64,000 bases of DNA from Pseudonocardia broussonetiae (GTDB lineage Bacteria > Actinomycetota > Actinomycetes > Mycobacteriales > Pseudonocardiaceae). Location of the stretch: positions 441,501 to 505,500 of the forward strand of contig NZ_CP053564.1 of NCBI RefSeq assembly GCF_013155125.1, given 5' to 3'. Of this stretch, positions 33,916 to 43,299 are shown piece by piece (position 1 is the first letter of the stretch; every line of letters starts with the position of its first letter). The notes under the pieces were generated by a model that did not search any database, was not told where the DNA came from, and saw nothing but the letters and a program-made list of their open reading frames with translations. The translations under genes and the position numbers were made by a program.

Positions 33916-34644
33916 ATGACCCAGGCCCCCGGCCCCGCCGAGTTCGCCGCGCACGAGCACGCCCACCACTCCGACGTCAGCGGCGGCTGGCTGCGCGCGG
34001 CCGTGTTCGGCGCGATGGACGGGCTCGTCACCAACATCGCGCTGGTCGCGGGCGTCGGCGGCGGCGGGGGCGACCGGTCGCTCGTGATCCTCACCGGGAT
34101 GGCCGGGCTCGTCGCGGGGGCGTTCTCGATGGCGCTGGGCGAGTTCGCGTCGGTCGACACCCAGAATGACGCCGTCCGCCACGAGGTCGACGTCGAGCGC
34201 GCCGAGATCCGCCTGCACCCCGACGCCGAGCGGGCCGAGCTGGCCGGGATGTACGAGGAGATGGGGCTGACGCAGCCCACCGCGGAGGCGGTCGCCCGCG
34301 AGGTCCACGGCGACCCCGAGCTCGCGGTGCGCGTCCACATCACCCAGGAGCTGGGCGTCGACCCGGACGACAAGCCCTCGCCCTGGGTCGCCGCGCTGTC
34401 GTCGTTCCTGTGCTTCGCCGTCGGCGGGATCGTGCCGCTGGTGCCGTTCCTGCTGGGCTCGTCGTCGCTGGTGCTGGGGCTGCTCGTCGGCGGGGTCGGG
34501 CTGGTCGTCGCCGGTGCGCTGACGGCCCGGTTCACCACCCGTCCGTGGTGGCTCGCCGGGCTGCGCCAGCTCGCGTTCGGGGCGATCGCGGCGGGGGCGA
34601 CGTTCCTCGTCGGCGCGCTGATCGGGGTGAACGTGGCCGGTTAG
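33916..34644 (+). CDS. VIT1/CCC1 family transporter (Fe/Mn)
   Basis: A 242-residue protein. N-terminal EHAHHSDVSGGWLRAAVFGAMDGLVTNIALVAGVGG is the VIT signature, followed by GAFSMALGEFASVDTQND, an acidic cytosolic metal-binding loop, and three C-terminal helices (FAVGGIVPLVPFLL; LVLGLLVGGVGLVVAGALTA; AFGAIAAGATFLVGALIGV). Such proteins move Fe2+ or Mn2+ out of the cytoplasm. Divergent from the FeS photolyase. Confidence 0.9.
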   Translation: MTQAPGPAEFAAHEHAHHSDVSGGWLRAAVFGAMDGLVTNIALVAGVGGGGGDRSLVILTGMAGLVAGAFSMALGEFASVDTQNDAVRHEVDVERAEIRLHPDAERAELAGMYEEMGLTQPTAEAVAREVHGDPELAVRVHITQELGVDPDDKPSPWVAALSSFLCFAVGGIVPLVPFLLGSSSLVLGLLVGGVGLVVAGALTARFTTRPWWLAGLRQLAFGAIAAGATFLVGALIGVNVAG

Positions 34645-34651
34645 GACCGGT

Positions 34652-35893
34652 TCACGTCTCGGGGCACGACACCGTGACGGGCGGTTCGACGAGCCGCGGC
34701 AGGGTCTCCGGGGCGCGGAGCCAGAAGGCCCAGCCCACGGCCAGCACGACGCCGGTGATCCCGAAGGCCGGCCCGTAGCCGACCAGCTCGGCCAGGCCGC
34801 CGGCCAGCACCGGGCCGAGGATCGCGCCGGTGTCCGACGCCATCTGGAACCCGGCGAGCACGGTGCCGCCGCGCCCACCCGTGCCGATGACGTCACCGAC
34901 GGCGGCCTGCAGCGGCGGGTTGACCAGTCCGCTGCCCAGCCCGGCGACCAGGCTCGCCGCGAGGAACAGCACCGGGTCCGCGATGTAGCCGAGCACGCCC
35001 GTGCCCACGGCGGCGACGGCCAGCCCGACGAGCATCGGCGGGCGGCGGCCGAAGCGGTCGGCGAACCGGCCGGACACGACGAGCGTGGCCGCGTTGCCGG
35101 CCGCGAAGACGGCGAGCGCGATGCCCGACCAGGCCTCCGGCTGCCCCAGCGCCTCGACGACGAACAGCGGCACCAGCGCGACGCGCGCCCCGAACACCGC
35201 CCAGCCGACGCCGAAGTTGGCCACCAGCGCGGCGCGGTACGTGCGGTGGCGCAGCGCCTCGCGGAACGTGACCGTGGGGATCGGGGCCGCACCGGGAACG
35301 GGCGCCGCCACGTCGGTCCGCCCGCGCAGCAGCACCGCGCTGACGACCACCACGACGACGAGCACCGCCGCGTACACGAGGAACGGCGCGCGCAGGCTGA
35401 TCGCGACGAGCCCGCCGCCGGCCAGCGGCCCGACGATGTTGCCGAGCAGGAACCCGGTGGCCCACATGCCCGACGCGCGTCCGCGGATCTCCGGCGGGGA
35501 CAGGCGGATCAGCAGCGAGACCGCCGAGATCGTGAACATCGTCGATCCGATGCCGCCGAACGCGCGCAGCGCGAGCAGGTGCCAGTACTCGCCGGCGAAC
35601 GCCATCGCCGCCGTCGACACCGCGACGATCAGCAGCCCGGCGTTGAACACCCTCAGCTCGCCGATCCGGCCGACCAGCCACCCGCTCGACGGCGCGAACA
35701 CCAGCCGGGCCAGGGCGAACACGCTGATGACGAGCCCGGCCGCGGCGATGCCGACGTCGAAGCTGCGGACGAAGACCGGCAGCGTCGGCGCGACGAGGCC
35801 GAAGCCGATGGCGATCAGGAACGAGGCGCCGACCAGCACCCAGATCTCGCGCGGCAGGCGCGCGGGGGCGCGCGGGGCGTCGACCTCGACCAC
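34652..35893 (-). CDS. MFS transporter (drug efflux type)
   Basis: A 413-residue major facilitator with about 12 membrane helices. Motif A-like loops ALARLVFAPSSGWLVGRIGE and SGRFADRFGRRPPMLVG are visible, as is FLLGNIVGPLAGGGLV (motif C-like). GTG start (VVEVDAPRAP) with AGGAG upstream. Substrate unknown. Convergent with the VIT gene, 7 bp apart. Confidence 0.9.
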   Translation of the reverse strand: MVEVDAPRAPARLPREIWVLVGASFLIAIGFGLVAPTLPVFVRSFDVGIAAAGLVISVFALARLVFAPSSGWLVGRIGELRVFNAGLLIVAVSTAAMAFAGEYWHLLALRAFGGIGSTMFTISAVSLLIRLSPPEIRGRASGMWATGFLLGNIVGPLAGGGLVAISLRAPFLVYAAVLVVVVVVSAVLLRGRTDVAAPVPGAAPIPTVTFREALRHRTYRAALVANFGVGWAVFGARVALVPLFVVEALGQPEAWSGIALAVFAAGNAATLVVSGRFADRFGRRPPMLVGLAVAAVGTGVLGYIADPVLFLAASLVAGLGSGLVNPPLQAAVGDVIGTGGRGGTVLAGFQMASDTGAILGPVLAGGLAELVGYGPAFGITGVVLAVGWAFWLRAPETLPRLVEPPVTVSCPET

Positions 35894-36029
35894 CCGCGAC
35901 TCCTCTCACATCCGTGCCACTGCTAACGGAAACGACCCTACGCCCCGCCGTGGCCCGCCCGCTCCGCCCATCGATCTCGCCCATCTGTCACTGTGGAGCC
36001 ACACGGAGCAGACCGACAGGGGCGTGGCA

Positions 36030-36704
36030 GTGACCGCAGGGCCGGCCGTCGAGGACGGGTTGGGGGCGAGCAGCCTCGTCGAGCTCGCCGTGCGGCGGCT
36101 GCGCGGCGAGATCCTCAGCGGAGCGCTGGCGCCCGGCGAGCGGCTGGTCGAGGAGCAGCTCACGCGCCGCTTCGGCACGAGCCGCGCACCCCTGCGGGAG
36201 GCGCTGCGCCTGCTCGGGCAGCAGGGCCTCGTCGAGCACCTGCCGCGGCGCGGGGTGCGCGTCACGGAGCTGTCGGCGCGCGACATCGACGAGCTGTTCA
36301 GCCTGCGCGACGCCCTCGAGCGCTTCGCCGTCGAGCGCGCTCTGCGTTCCGGCGCCCGCCCGTCCACCGCGGCCCTGCGCGCCGCCACCGAGCAGATGGA
36401 GCGGGCCGCGCAGGGGGGCGACGCCGCCGAGCAGGCCGCCGGGCACCGCGCGTTCCACCTGGCCCTGGTCGGGCTGGCCGACCACCGCCAGCTCCTGCGC
36501 ACCTATGAGCCCGTGCTCACCCAGCTGCAGCTCTACATGGCCACGAACCTGCGGCGCGAGGCCGTCGCCGCGTCGCCGCAGGAGGGCGCGCACCGCCACC
36601 GCCGGCTGTGCGACGCCGTCGACTCCGGCGACCTCGACGCCGTCCTCGCCGAGCTCGGCCACCACGGCGCCCGCACCTACCTCGCCCCCGAGCTGGACGG
36701 CTGA
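36030..36704 (+). CDS. GntR family (FadR-type) regulator
   Basis: A 224-residue protein from the GTG at 36030, which has AGGGG 7 bp upstream; GTG at 36024 is an alternative. N-terminal winged helix (LVELAVRRLRGEILSGALAP; QLTRRFGTSRAPLREALRLL; GLVEHLPRRGVRVTEL) and C-terminal FCD all-helical sensor (ELFSLRDALERFAVERAL; HRAFHLALVGLADHRQLL). It directly precedes the allophanate/biuret operon and is the probable local regulator. Confidence 0.9.
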   Translation: MTAGPAVEDGLGASSLVELAVRRLRGEILSGALAPGERLVEEQLTRRFGTSRAPLREALRLLGQQGLVEHLPRRGVRVTELSARDIDELFSLRDALERFAVERALRSGARPSTAALRAATEQMERAAQGGDAAEQAAGHRAFHLALVGLADHRQLLRTYEPVLTQLQLYMATNLRREAVAASPQEGAHRHRRLCDAVDSGDLDAVLAELGHHGARTYLAPELDG

Positions 36705-36771
36705 GGGACCCGTCACACGGGCTTAACGCAGCAGACCTGCCGTCGACACCAAACGGTCGACAATCGACAGA

Positions 36772-38100
36772 ATGCAGATCGCGACCGTCGCCCTCGGAGT
36801 GCGCTCCCTGCGCGCCGCCTACCGGTCGGGTGCGCTGACCCCGCACGACGTCGTCGACGAGGTCCTCGCGCGCATCGCCGCCCGCGGCGACGACGGCGTC
36901 TGGATCTCCCGGTCCACGCGCGCCGAGCTGCACGAGCAGGCCGCTGCGCTGCGCTCGGTGGACCAGCCCCTCTACGGCGTGCCGTTCGCCGTCAAGGACA
37001 ACATCGACGTCGCCGGCCTCCCGACGACCGCCGCCTGCCCCGCCTTCACCCACGACCCGGCCGCCGACGCCACCGCCGTGCGGCTGCTGCGGGAGGCGGG
37101 GGCGATCGTCGTGGGCAAGACCAACCTCGACCAGTTCGCGACCGGGCTCAACGGCGGCCGCTCCCCCTACGGCGCGCCCGAGTCGGTGTTCGGCGGCGAC
37201 CTCGTCTCGGGCGGCTCCAGCTCGGGCAGCGCCGTCGCCGTCGCCGCGGGCGAGGTCGCGTTCTCCCTGGGCACCGACACCGCCGGGTCCGGGCGCGTCC
37301 CGGCCGCGATGAACGGGATCGTCGGGCTCAAGCCGACGCGCGGCCTGGTGAGCACGGCGGGAGTGCTGCCCGCGTGCCGCTCGCTGGACTGCGTCAGCGT
37401 GTTCACCCACGACCTCGACGACGCGGCCGACGTGCTCGCGGTCCTGGCGCACCCCGATCCGGCGGATCCCTGGTCGCGCCCCGTGAGTGGATACGAGTGC
37501 TCCAGCACTCGTATCCACTCACGGGTGCTCGTCCCCACCGGACTCGACTTCGAGGGCGACACCGCCATGGAGGCGGCCTTCGCCGCCGTCGCCGAGCGCG
37601 CGGAGCCCGTCGGCACCACCCCGGTCGGGCCGCTGCAGGAGGCGGGTGACCTGCTCTACACCGGGCCGTGGGTGGCGGAGCGGCTCGCCGGGCTGGAGTC
37701 GTTCCTGGCCGAGCACCCCGACGACGTGCTCCCCGTGACGCGCGCCGTGATCGAGGCCGGCCACGGGTTCAGCGCCGTCGACGCCTTCCGCGGCCGCCAC
37801 CGCCTCCAGGAGCTCCGCGCCTGGTGCGACCGCCTCTGGGACCGCGCCGACGCCCTCCTGCTCCCCACCGTCCCGACGACGTTCACGCGCGCGCAGCTCG
37901 CCGAGCAGCCCGTCGCCCGCAACCTCGTCCTGGGCCGCTACACGCAGTTCGCCAACCTGCTCGACCTCGCCGCCGTCGCGGTGCCCGCCGGCACGACCGC
38001 CGACGGCCGTCCCGTCGGCGTCACCCTGCTCGGTCCCGCCTTCTCCGAGGACCGCCTGATCGCCACCGCACGCCGGATGACCACCTGGGAGGCCGCATGA
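36772..38100 (+). CDS. Allophanate hydrolase, amidase domain only (AtzF-like)
   Basis: A 442-residue amidase-signature enzyme. Ser-Ser-Lys triad: K in [12 protein letters not shown], Ser in [14 protein letters not shown] and [15 protein letters not shown]; this last motif with [10 protein letters not shown] is typical of allophanate hydrolase. It releases ammonia from allophanate. Canonical AtzF is ~600 residues; the C-terminal domain is missing here and is found as a separate gene at 41555-41995. A 44-bp hairpin repeat is embedded in frame at 37481-37524, adding the residues [16 protein letters not shown] in a surface loop. Stop overlaps the next ATG. Confidence 0.9.
   Translation: MQIATVALGVRSLRAAYRSGALTPHDVVDEVLARIAARGDDGVWISRSTRAELHEQAAALRSVDQPLYGVPFAVKDNIDVAGLPTTAACPAFTHDPAADATAVRLLREAGAIVVGKTNLDQFATGLNGGRSPYGAPESVFGGDLVSGGSSSGSAVAVAAGEVAFSLGTDTAGSGRVPAAMNGIVGLKPTRGLVSTAGVLPACRSLDCVSVFTHDLDDAADVLAVLAHPDPADPWSRPVSGYECSSTRIHSRVLVPTGLDFEGDTAMEAAFAAVAERAEPVGTTPVGPLQEAGDLLYTGPWVAERLAGLESFLAEHPDDVLPVTRAVIEAGHGFSAVDAFRGRHRLQELRAWCDRLWDRADALLLPTVPTTFTRAQLAEQPVARNLVLGRYTQFANLLDLAAVAVPAGTTADGRPVGVTLLGPAFSEDRLIATARRMTTWEAA
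37481..37524. repeat. Hairpin repeat, copy 1 (inside amidase gene)
   Basis: Perfect 20-bp arms CCGTGAGTGGATACGAGTGC at 37481-37500 and its complement at 37505-37524, loop TCCA. Arms are identical to those at 53841-53884. It is translated in frame. Confidence 0.9.
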
Positions 38101-38807
38101 CCGCGTCAGTCACCACGAGGGCCCGCATCGGGCCCGTCGCCGCCAACCCCTACCCGTGGCCCTACGACGGCAGCGTCGACGCCGCCCGCACCGCGCTGGT
38201 CTGCATCGACTGGCAGGTCGACTTCTGCGGACCCGGCGGCTACGTCGACCGGATGGGCTACGACATCGGGCTCACCCGCGCCGGGCTGCCGGCCACCGCG
38301 GCGATGCTCGCGCACGCCCGCGCCACCGGGATGCTCGTCGTCCACACCCGGGAGGGGCACGCGCCGGACCTGTCGGACCTGCCGGCCAACAAGCGCTGGC
38401 GCAGCGCCCGGATCGGCGCCGAGATCGGCTCGCCCGGGCCCACCGGGCGGATCCTCGTGCGCGGCGAACCGGGCTGGGAGATCGTGCCGGAGGTCGCGCC
38501 GGTCGAGGGCGAGGTGCTGCTCGACAAGCCGGGCAAGGGCGCCTTCTACGCCACCAACCTCGACCTGGTCCTGCGCACGAGGGGGATCACGCACCTGATC
38601 CTCACCGGCATCACGACCGACGTCTGCGTGCACACGACCATGCGCGAGGCCAACGACCGCGGCTACGAGTGCCTGGTCCTGTCCGACTGCACCGGCGCCA
38701 CCGACCCGTCCAACCACACCGCGGCCCTGCACATGGTGACCATGCAGGGCGGGGTGTTCGGCGCCGTCGCCACGTCGACCGCCGTCATCGAGGGGACCAC
38801 CACGTGA
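38097..38807 (+). CDS. Biuret hydrolase-like cysteine hydrolase (isochorismatase family)
   Basis: A 236-residue cysteine hydrolase. Catalytic Asp in [15 protein letters not shown], Lys in [15 protein letters not shown], nucleophile Cys in [28 protein letters not shown]. The [17 protein letters not shown] motif is close to biuret hydrolase (BiuH), which converts biuret to allophanate. ATG overlaps the amidase stop. Product would feed the allophanate hydrolase genes in the same operon. Confidence 0.87.
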   Translation: MTASVTTRARIGPVAANPYPWPYDGSVDAARTALVCIDWQVDFCGPGGYVDRMGYDIGLTRAGLPATAAMLAHARATGMLVVHTREGHAPDLSDLPANKRWRSARIGAEIGSPGPTGRILVRGEPGWEIVPEVAPVEGEVLLDKPGKGAFYATNLDLVLRTRGITHLILTGITTDVCVHTTMREANDRGYECLVLSDCTGATDPSNHTAALHMVTMQGGVFGAVATSTAVIEGTTT

Positions 38808-39484
38808 GCACCGTGCCCGCCGACCCCTACCCCTTCGTGTTCGACCCGGCGTCGACCGCGCTGGTGATCATCGACATGCAGCGCGACTTCGTGGAGCCCG
38901 GCGGGTTCGGCGAGACGCTGGGCAACGACGTCTCGTGGCTGCAGGCCGTCGTGCCGCCGCTGCAGAAGGTCCTGGCCACCGCCCGCGACGTCGGCCTCAC
39001 GGTGATCCACACGCGTGAGGGTCACGTCCCCGACCTGTCGGACTGCCCGCCCGCCAAGCTCAACCGCGGCGACCCGTCGCTGCGGATCGGGGCGCCCGGG
39101 CCCAAGGGCCGCATCCTGATCCGCGGCGAGTACGGCCACGACATCATCGACGAGCTGCGGCCGGTCCCGGGCGAGCTCGTCATCGACAAGCCGGGCAAGG
39201 GCTCGTTCCACGGCACCGCGCTCGGCGCGGAGCTCGCCCAGCGGGGCATCACCAGCCTCGTCGTCACCGGCGTCACCACCGAGGTGTGCGTGCACACCAC
39301 CGTCCGCGAGGCCAACGACCGCGGCTACGAGTGCCTCGTGCTGTCGGACTGCGTCGGCTCGTACTTCCCGGAGTTCCAGCGCGTCGGCCTCGAGATGATC
39401 TCCGCCCAGGGCGGGATCTTCGGCTGGGTCGCCCCCTCGGAGTCGTTCCTGCACGCCCTCACCCCCCAGGAGATCCCGTCATGA
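38804..39484 (+). CDS. Second biuret hydrolase-like cysteine hydrolase
   Basis: A 226-residue paralogue of the preceding gene. Asp in [15 protein letters not shown], Lys in [16 protein letters not shown], Cys in [20 protein letters not shown]. Both catalytic sets are intact, so the pair may act on different ureides or form a hetero-oligomer. GTG start overlaps the previous stop. The two share the arrangement HTREGH.PDLSD, showing tandem duplication. Confidence 0.86.
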   Translation: MSTVPADPYPFVFDPASTALVIIDMQRDFVEPGGFGETLGNDVSWLQAVVPPLQKVLATARDVGLTVIHTREGHVPDLSDCPPAKLNRGDPSLRIGAPGPKGRILIRGEYGHDIIDELRPVPGELVIDKPGKGSFHGTALGAELAQRGITSLVVTGVTTEVCVHTTVREANDRGYECLVLSDCVGSYFPEFQRVGLEMISAQGGIFGWVAPSESFLHALTPQEIPS

Positions 39485-41115
39485 CGACCACCGAAGCCGA
39501 ACCCGTGAAGCTGTCCTGGTGGGTAGCGGGTGACACCAACGCGTTCTTCGGGCTGGGGTTCAACACCCTGGTGAACGTGCTGGTGCTGTCCGGGCTCTGC
39601 CTGGGCGTCGTGAACATCCCGGGCGCCGACGTGTTCGGGGTGATCCTCCCGGCGCTGGGCGTCCAGCTGCTGATCGGCAACGTCTACTACACCTACCTCG
39701 CGCGGCGGCTGGCGAGGAGGGAGAACCGCACCGACGTCTGCGCGATGCCCTACGGGCCGTCCGTGCCGCACATGTTCATCGTCGTCTTCGTGATCATGCT
39801 GCCGATCTACCTGGCGACGGGCGACCCGATCGTCGCGTGGACCTCCGGGCTCGCCTGGTCGTTCATCATCGGCGTCATCGTGCTGATCGGGGCGTTCGTC
39901 GGCCCCTACATCCGCAAGTACACGCCGCAGGCCGCCATGCTCGGCACGCTCGCCGGCATCTCGATCGCGTTCATCTCGATGCGCCCGGCCGCCCAGATGT
40001 GGGAGGCGCTCTGGATCGCGTTCCCGGTCATGGTGATCATCCTGATCGGCTTCTTCACCGACCTGAAGCTGCCCGGCAACATCCCTGTCGGGCTCGCGGC
40101 CCTGCTCGTCGGCTCGGCGATCGGCTGGATCGGCGGGTACATGTCGGTGCCCGACGTGATCGACGCCGCCGGCAACGTCGCGCTCTCGCTGCCGACGTTC
40201 GACATCCCCCGCCTGGTCGACGGCCTCGCCAACGTCGCCCCGCTGCTCGCCACCGCCATCCCGCTGGGCATCTACAACTTCACCGAGGGCATGGCCAACG
40301 TCGAGAGCGCGGCCGCCGCGGGCGACGAGTACAACCTGCGCGCGATCCTCGGTGCCGACGGCGCGGGCGCGATCGTCGGCGCGGCGCTGGGCTGCCCGTT
40401 CCCGCCCGCCGTCTACATCGGCCACCCGGGCTGGAAGGCCGCGGGCGGCCGCACGAGCTACTCGCTCGCGTCGGGCGTCTTCATCGCCCTGATGTGCTTC
40501 CTGGGCATGTTCTCGCTGCTCGGGGCCCTGCTGCCGCTGCCGGCGATCGTCCCGATCCTGCTCTACATCGGCCTGCTGATCGGCGCGCAGGCGTTCCAGG
40601 AGGTGCCCAAGCGGCACGCGATCGCCGTGGTCTTCGCGATCATCCCGAACATCGCGTCCTGGGCGGGCGGGCTGATGACCAACGCCGTCGGGGCCGCCGG
40701 GAGCACACCGGCCGAGGTCGGCGAGGAGGGCTTCGCGAACGCCGGGCTCGTCTACCACGGCACGCTGCTGCTGGGCGGCGGCGCGATCCTGGCCGGCATG
40801 GTGCTCGGCTCGATCGTCGTGTTCATCATCGACAAGAAGTTCGTGCCGGCCGCGATCTACTGCTTCGTGGGCGCCGCGCTCGGCTTCGTCGGGCTCATCC
40901 ACGCCGAGTCGGTGGGCTGGAACGTCGGCGGGCAGATCGCGCTGGGCTACCTGTTCGCCGGGATCATCCTGCTGGCCTTCGCGGCCTTCACCCGGGGCAC
41001 GCCGGTGGACGGGGAGACCGACGACCCGTCGGAGGTCCCGGCCCCGCGCGCGGAGGAGGAGGCCCCGGCCCCGGTGCTGGCGCCGATCGACACGACCCGC
41101 CCGGCGACGGCGTGA
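39481..41115 (+). CDS. NCS2-like permease (xanthine/uracil family)
   Basis: A 544-residue integral membrane protein with roughly 12-14 helices. [39 protein letters not shown] and [23 protein letters not shown] fit the nucleobase/ureide permease group. C-terminal tail is Pro/Glu-rich and cytoplasmic. In this operon it is the probable importer of biuret or a related N-rich compound (inference). ATG overlaps the upstream stop; its stop overlaps the next GTG. Confidence 0.87.
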   Translation: MTTTEAEPVKLSWWVAGDTNAFFGLGFNTLVNVLVLSGLCLGVVNIPGADVFGVILPALGVQLLIGNVYYTYLARRLARRENRTDVCAMPYGPSVPHMFIVVFVIMLPIYLATGDPIVAWTSGLAWSFIIGVIVLIGAFVGPYIRKYTPQAAMLGTLAGISIAFISMRPAAQMWEALWIAFPVMVIILIGFFTDLKLPGNIPVGLAALLVGSAIGWIGGYMSVPDVIDAAGNVALSLPTFDIPRLVDGLANVAPLLATAIPLGIYNFTEGMANVESAAAAGDEYNLRAILGADGAGAIVGAALGCPFPPAVYIGHPGWKAAGGRTSYSLASGVFIALMCFLGMFSLLGALLPLPAIVPILLYIGLLIGAQAFQEVPKRHAIAVVFAIIPNIASWAGGLMTNAVGAAGSTPAEVGEEGFANAGLVYHGTLLLGGGAILAGMVLGSIVVFIIDKKFVPAAIYCFVGAALGFVGLIHAESVGWNVGGQIALGYLFAGIILLAFAAFTRGTPVDGETDDPSEVPAPRAEEEAPAPVLAPIDTTRPATA

Positions 41116-41558
41116 CGTCGCAGGCTCCCGGATTGCAGGAAAGCCACGTTCCCGCAACCACGGGGCAGGAACGTGGCTTTCCTGCAACGGGGCCGAGCCC
41201 GACCGACGAGGTCCGCGCCGCCTTCGAGCGCTACGAGCAGGCCCTGCTCGACGGCGACGTCCCCGTCCTCACCGAGCTGTTCTGGGACGACCCCCGCTGC
41301 CGCCGCTTCGGCGTCGCCGACCGCCAGGACGGCGCCGCGGAGATCGCGGCGTGGCGCCGCGCCCACCCGACCGTGCCCGCCGGGCGCCGGCTCCGCGAGA
41401 CCGCGGTGCTGGCGCTGGGCGCGGACACGGCGGTGGTCACGACCCTGTTCGACCACCCCGGCTCCGGCACCGAGGGCAGGCAGAGCCAGACCTGGTTCCG
41501 CTTCCCCGAGGGCTGGCGGATCGTCGCGGCGCACGTGTCCGAGGTGCCCCTCGGATGA
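41112..41558 (+). CDS. AtzH-like protein (DUF3225/HpxZ, NTF2-like)
   Basis: A 148-residue small protein. The core EVRAAFERYEQALLDGDVPVLTELFWDDPRCRRFGVADRQ...AAHVSEVPLG matches DUF3225, the family of AtzH and HpxZ. AtzH helps amidases of the cyanurate/biuret pathway (established for AtzG/E/H systems). The N-terminal ~28 residues are encoded across a 20-bp-arm hairpin (41133-41187), so they are probably not native to the fold; no other start codon precedes the core. GTG overlaps the permease stop. Confidence 0.82.
   Translation: MTSQAPGLQESHVPATTGQERGFPATGPSPTDEVRAAFERYEQALLDGDVPVLTELFWDDPRCRRFGVADRQDGAAEIAAWRRAHPTVPAGRRLRETAVLALGADTAVVTTLFDHPGSGTEGRQSQTWFRFPEGWRIVAAHVSEVPLG
41133..41187. repeat. 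Hairpin repeat at the 5' end of the AtzH-like gene
   Basis: Perfect 20-bp arms TTGCAGGAAAGCCACGTTCC (41133-41152) and complement (41168-41187), 15-nt loop. Distinct in sequence from the CGTGAGTGG family. It is translated as part of the N-terminal extension. Confidence 0.88.
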
Positions 41559-41995
41559 CGGCCCGCGATCAGGGGCGGGGGGCTCCCCCGGCCTCCCGCC
41601 CCGCCCTGCTCGCCGTGGTGGCCGCCCACCGCACGGGTCAGCCGCTGCATCCCGAGCTCGTCGCGCTCGGGGCGGAGTTCGTGCGGCGGGCGCGCACCGC
41701 GCCGGTCTACCGGCTCGTGGCGCTGCCCGGTCCGGGGGTGCCGCGGGGCGGGCTGGTGGCCGTCGACGACGGGGGCGCGGCCGTCGAGGTCGAGCTGCAC
41801 CGGCTCCCGGTGGCCGCGCTGGGCGCGCTCGTGTGCGCCCTGCCCGCGCCGCTGGGGATCGGTCCGGTCGAGCTGGCCGACGGCGAGGCGCTGGGGATCG
41901 TCTGCGTCCGCAGGCCCCCGGGCGCGATCGACGTCAGCGCGCACGGCAGCTGGCCCGCCTACCTGGCCTCGCTCACAGCACCCGTGAGTGGATAA
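41555..41995 (+). CDS. Allophanate hydrolase C-terminal domain as a stand-alone protein
   Basis: A 146-residue protein. VYRLVALPGPGVPRGGLVAVDDGGAAVEVELHRLP, LGALVCALPAPLGIGPVELADGEALGIVCVRRP and IDVSAHGSWPAYLASL (quoted in part) match the C-terminal domain of AtzF/allophanate hydrolase, which handles the second step (decarboxylation of the intermediate). With the amidase at 36772 it makes 588 residues, about the size of the fused enzyme. The last residues and TAA stop are supplied by a hairpin repeat. ATG overlaps the AtzH-like stop. Confidence 0.83.
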   Translation: MTARDQGRGAPPASRPALLAVVAAHRTGQPLHPELVALGAEFVRRARTAPVYRLVALPGPGVPRGGLVAVDDGGAAVEVELHRLPVAALGALVCALPAPLGIGPVELADGEALGIVCVRRPPGAIDVSAHGSWPAYLASLTAPVSG

Positions 41996-42024
41996 CAGTG
42001 CTGGAGCAACGTTTTCCACTCACG
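41983..42024. repeat. Hairpin repeat, copy 2 (3' end of the allophanate C-domain gene)
   Basis: CGTGAGTGGATAAC...GTTTTCCACTCACG: 14-bp arms with one mismatch and a longer loop; the outer CGTGAGTGG/CCACTCACG is conserved. The TAA stop of the preceding gene is inside the left arm (41993-41995). Confidence 0.82.
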
Positions 42025-42035
42025 AGCGCGGAGCG

Positions 42036-43250
42036 CTAGCCGGTCACCGAGTACGTGTGCCCGGCCGTCACCAGCCGCTCCACCAGCGCCGCACCCATCG
42101 CGGTCGCCGGGGTGAGCGAGCCGGCGCGGTCGGGCAGGTCGTCGAGCGCCAGGCACAGGCCGCTCTCCCCCAGCATGACGGCGGTGGCCGCGTAGCCCGG
42201 GTCGCCCTTCCCCGACACCCGCGCGTGGTAGCGGCGGCCGCTCGTCGTCGTGGCCTCGACGTCCATCCGGAACCAGCCCTTCGCCCGTGCCTCCGCGCTC
42301 GGCCCCGACCCAGGCTTCGGCAGGACGCGGTCGAGCAGGGCGCGGGTGGGCGGCAGCGTCATCCCGGCGAGCCCGGCCGCGAGCCCGACCGTCGTGCCGA
42401 CCGCGGCGACGGCCCCCACCGGGCTCGAACCGAAGCCCATCGTCTCGCCGTAGCGCAGGCCGCGGCCGTAGGCGAAGCCGAGCAGGGCGTTGCTGCGCCG
42501 CACCACGCGGGTGTTGTACGACGCCATGACGAACGGGGCCGTCCACGTGCCGCGCGACCCGCGACGCCCGGGCAGCGGCGCGTCCGACGGCTGGCGCGGG
42601 GTCGGCTCGGCGGCGCGGTCGGGGCTCAGCGAGTGGGGGTCACCGACGATCTTCCGCCGCGACCGATCGGCCCCGACGGCCTCGAGCTGCGCCCGCATCG
42701 AGTCGATCGTGCCGCCGCTGAACCCGCCGCGGGCCGTGGCCACGAGGTCGACGTCGACGAGCTCGCCCGCGCCGTCGGCCGCGGCGCGCTCGTGCAGCAC
42801 GAACACGCCCAGGTCCGACGGGATCGAGTCGTAGCCGCAGGAGTGCACGATCTTCGCGCCGGTGTCCTGCGCGACCTTGTCGAACCCGTCGATCGCGTCG
42901 CGGTGGAACAGCACCTCGCCGGTGAGGTCGGCGTAGTGCGTGCCGGCGCGCGCGCAGGCCTCGACGACCGGCAGCCCGTAGCGGGCGTAGGGGCCGACCG
43001 TCGTGGCCAGCACGCGCGTGCCCTCGGCGAGCGCGCGGAGCGCGTCGGCGTCGCCGGTGTCGGCCACCAGCAGCGGCCAGTCGCGCGCCGCCGCGGGCAG
43101 CCGGCGGCGCACCGCCTCCAGCTTCTCCCGCGAGCGGCCCGCGAGCCCGATCCGGACCCCGGCGGGCGCGTGCTCGGCCAGGTAGGCGGCGGTCAGCTCC
43201 CCGACGAAGCCGGTGGCGCCGTAGACGACGAGATCGTGTGGCCGGTCCAT
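42036..43250 (-). CDS. Saccharopine dehydrogenase/trans-acting enoyl reductase family protein
   Basis: A 404-residue Rossmann protein: LVVYGATGFVGELTAAYLAEHAP at the N-terminus, RIGLAGRSREKLEAVRRRLP, VGPYARYGLPVVEACARAGTHYADLTGE. This matches mycobacterial Rv2449c/Rv2953-type trans-acting enoyl reductases. Rv2953 acts on phthiocerol/phenolic lipids; here no polyketide synthase is near, so the substrate is unknown. ATG at 43248-43250. Confidence 0.88.
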   Translation of the reverse strand: MDRPHDLVVYGATGFVGELTAAYLAEHAPAGVRIGLAGRSREKLEAVRRRLPAAARDWPLLVADTGDADALRALAEGTRVLATTVGPYARYGLPVVEACARAGTHYADLTGEVLFHRDAIDGFDKVAQDTGAKIVHSCGYDSIPSDLGVFVLHERAAADGAGELVDVDLVATARGGFSGGTIDSMRAQLEAVGADRSRRKIVGDPHSLSPDRAAEPTPRQPSDAPLPGRRGSRGTWTAPFVMASYNTRVVRRSNALLGFAYGRGLRYGETMGFGSSPVGAVAAVGTTVGLAAGLAGMTLPPTRALLDRVLPKPGSGPSAEARAKGWFRMDVEATTTSGRRYHARVSGKGDPGYAATAVMLGESGLCLALDDLPDRAGSLTPATAMGAALVERLVTAGHTYSVTG

Positions 43251-43299
43251 GCCGCCCACCCTGCCGCACGTGCCGGGGTCCGGCACGCCCCGGGCGTCG

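Noticed and set aside
37481..37524. Transcription terminator inside the amidase gene
   Set aside because: It is in frame inside an intact amidase-signature gene and identical in arms to an intergenic copy, so it is treated as a repeat insertion.
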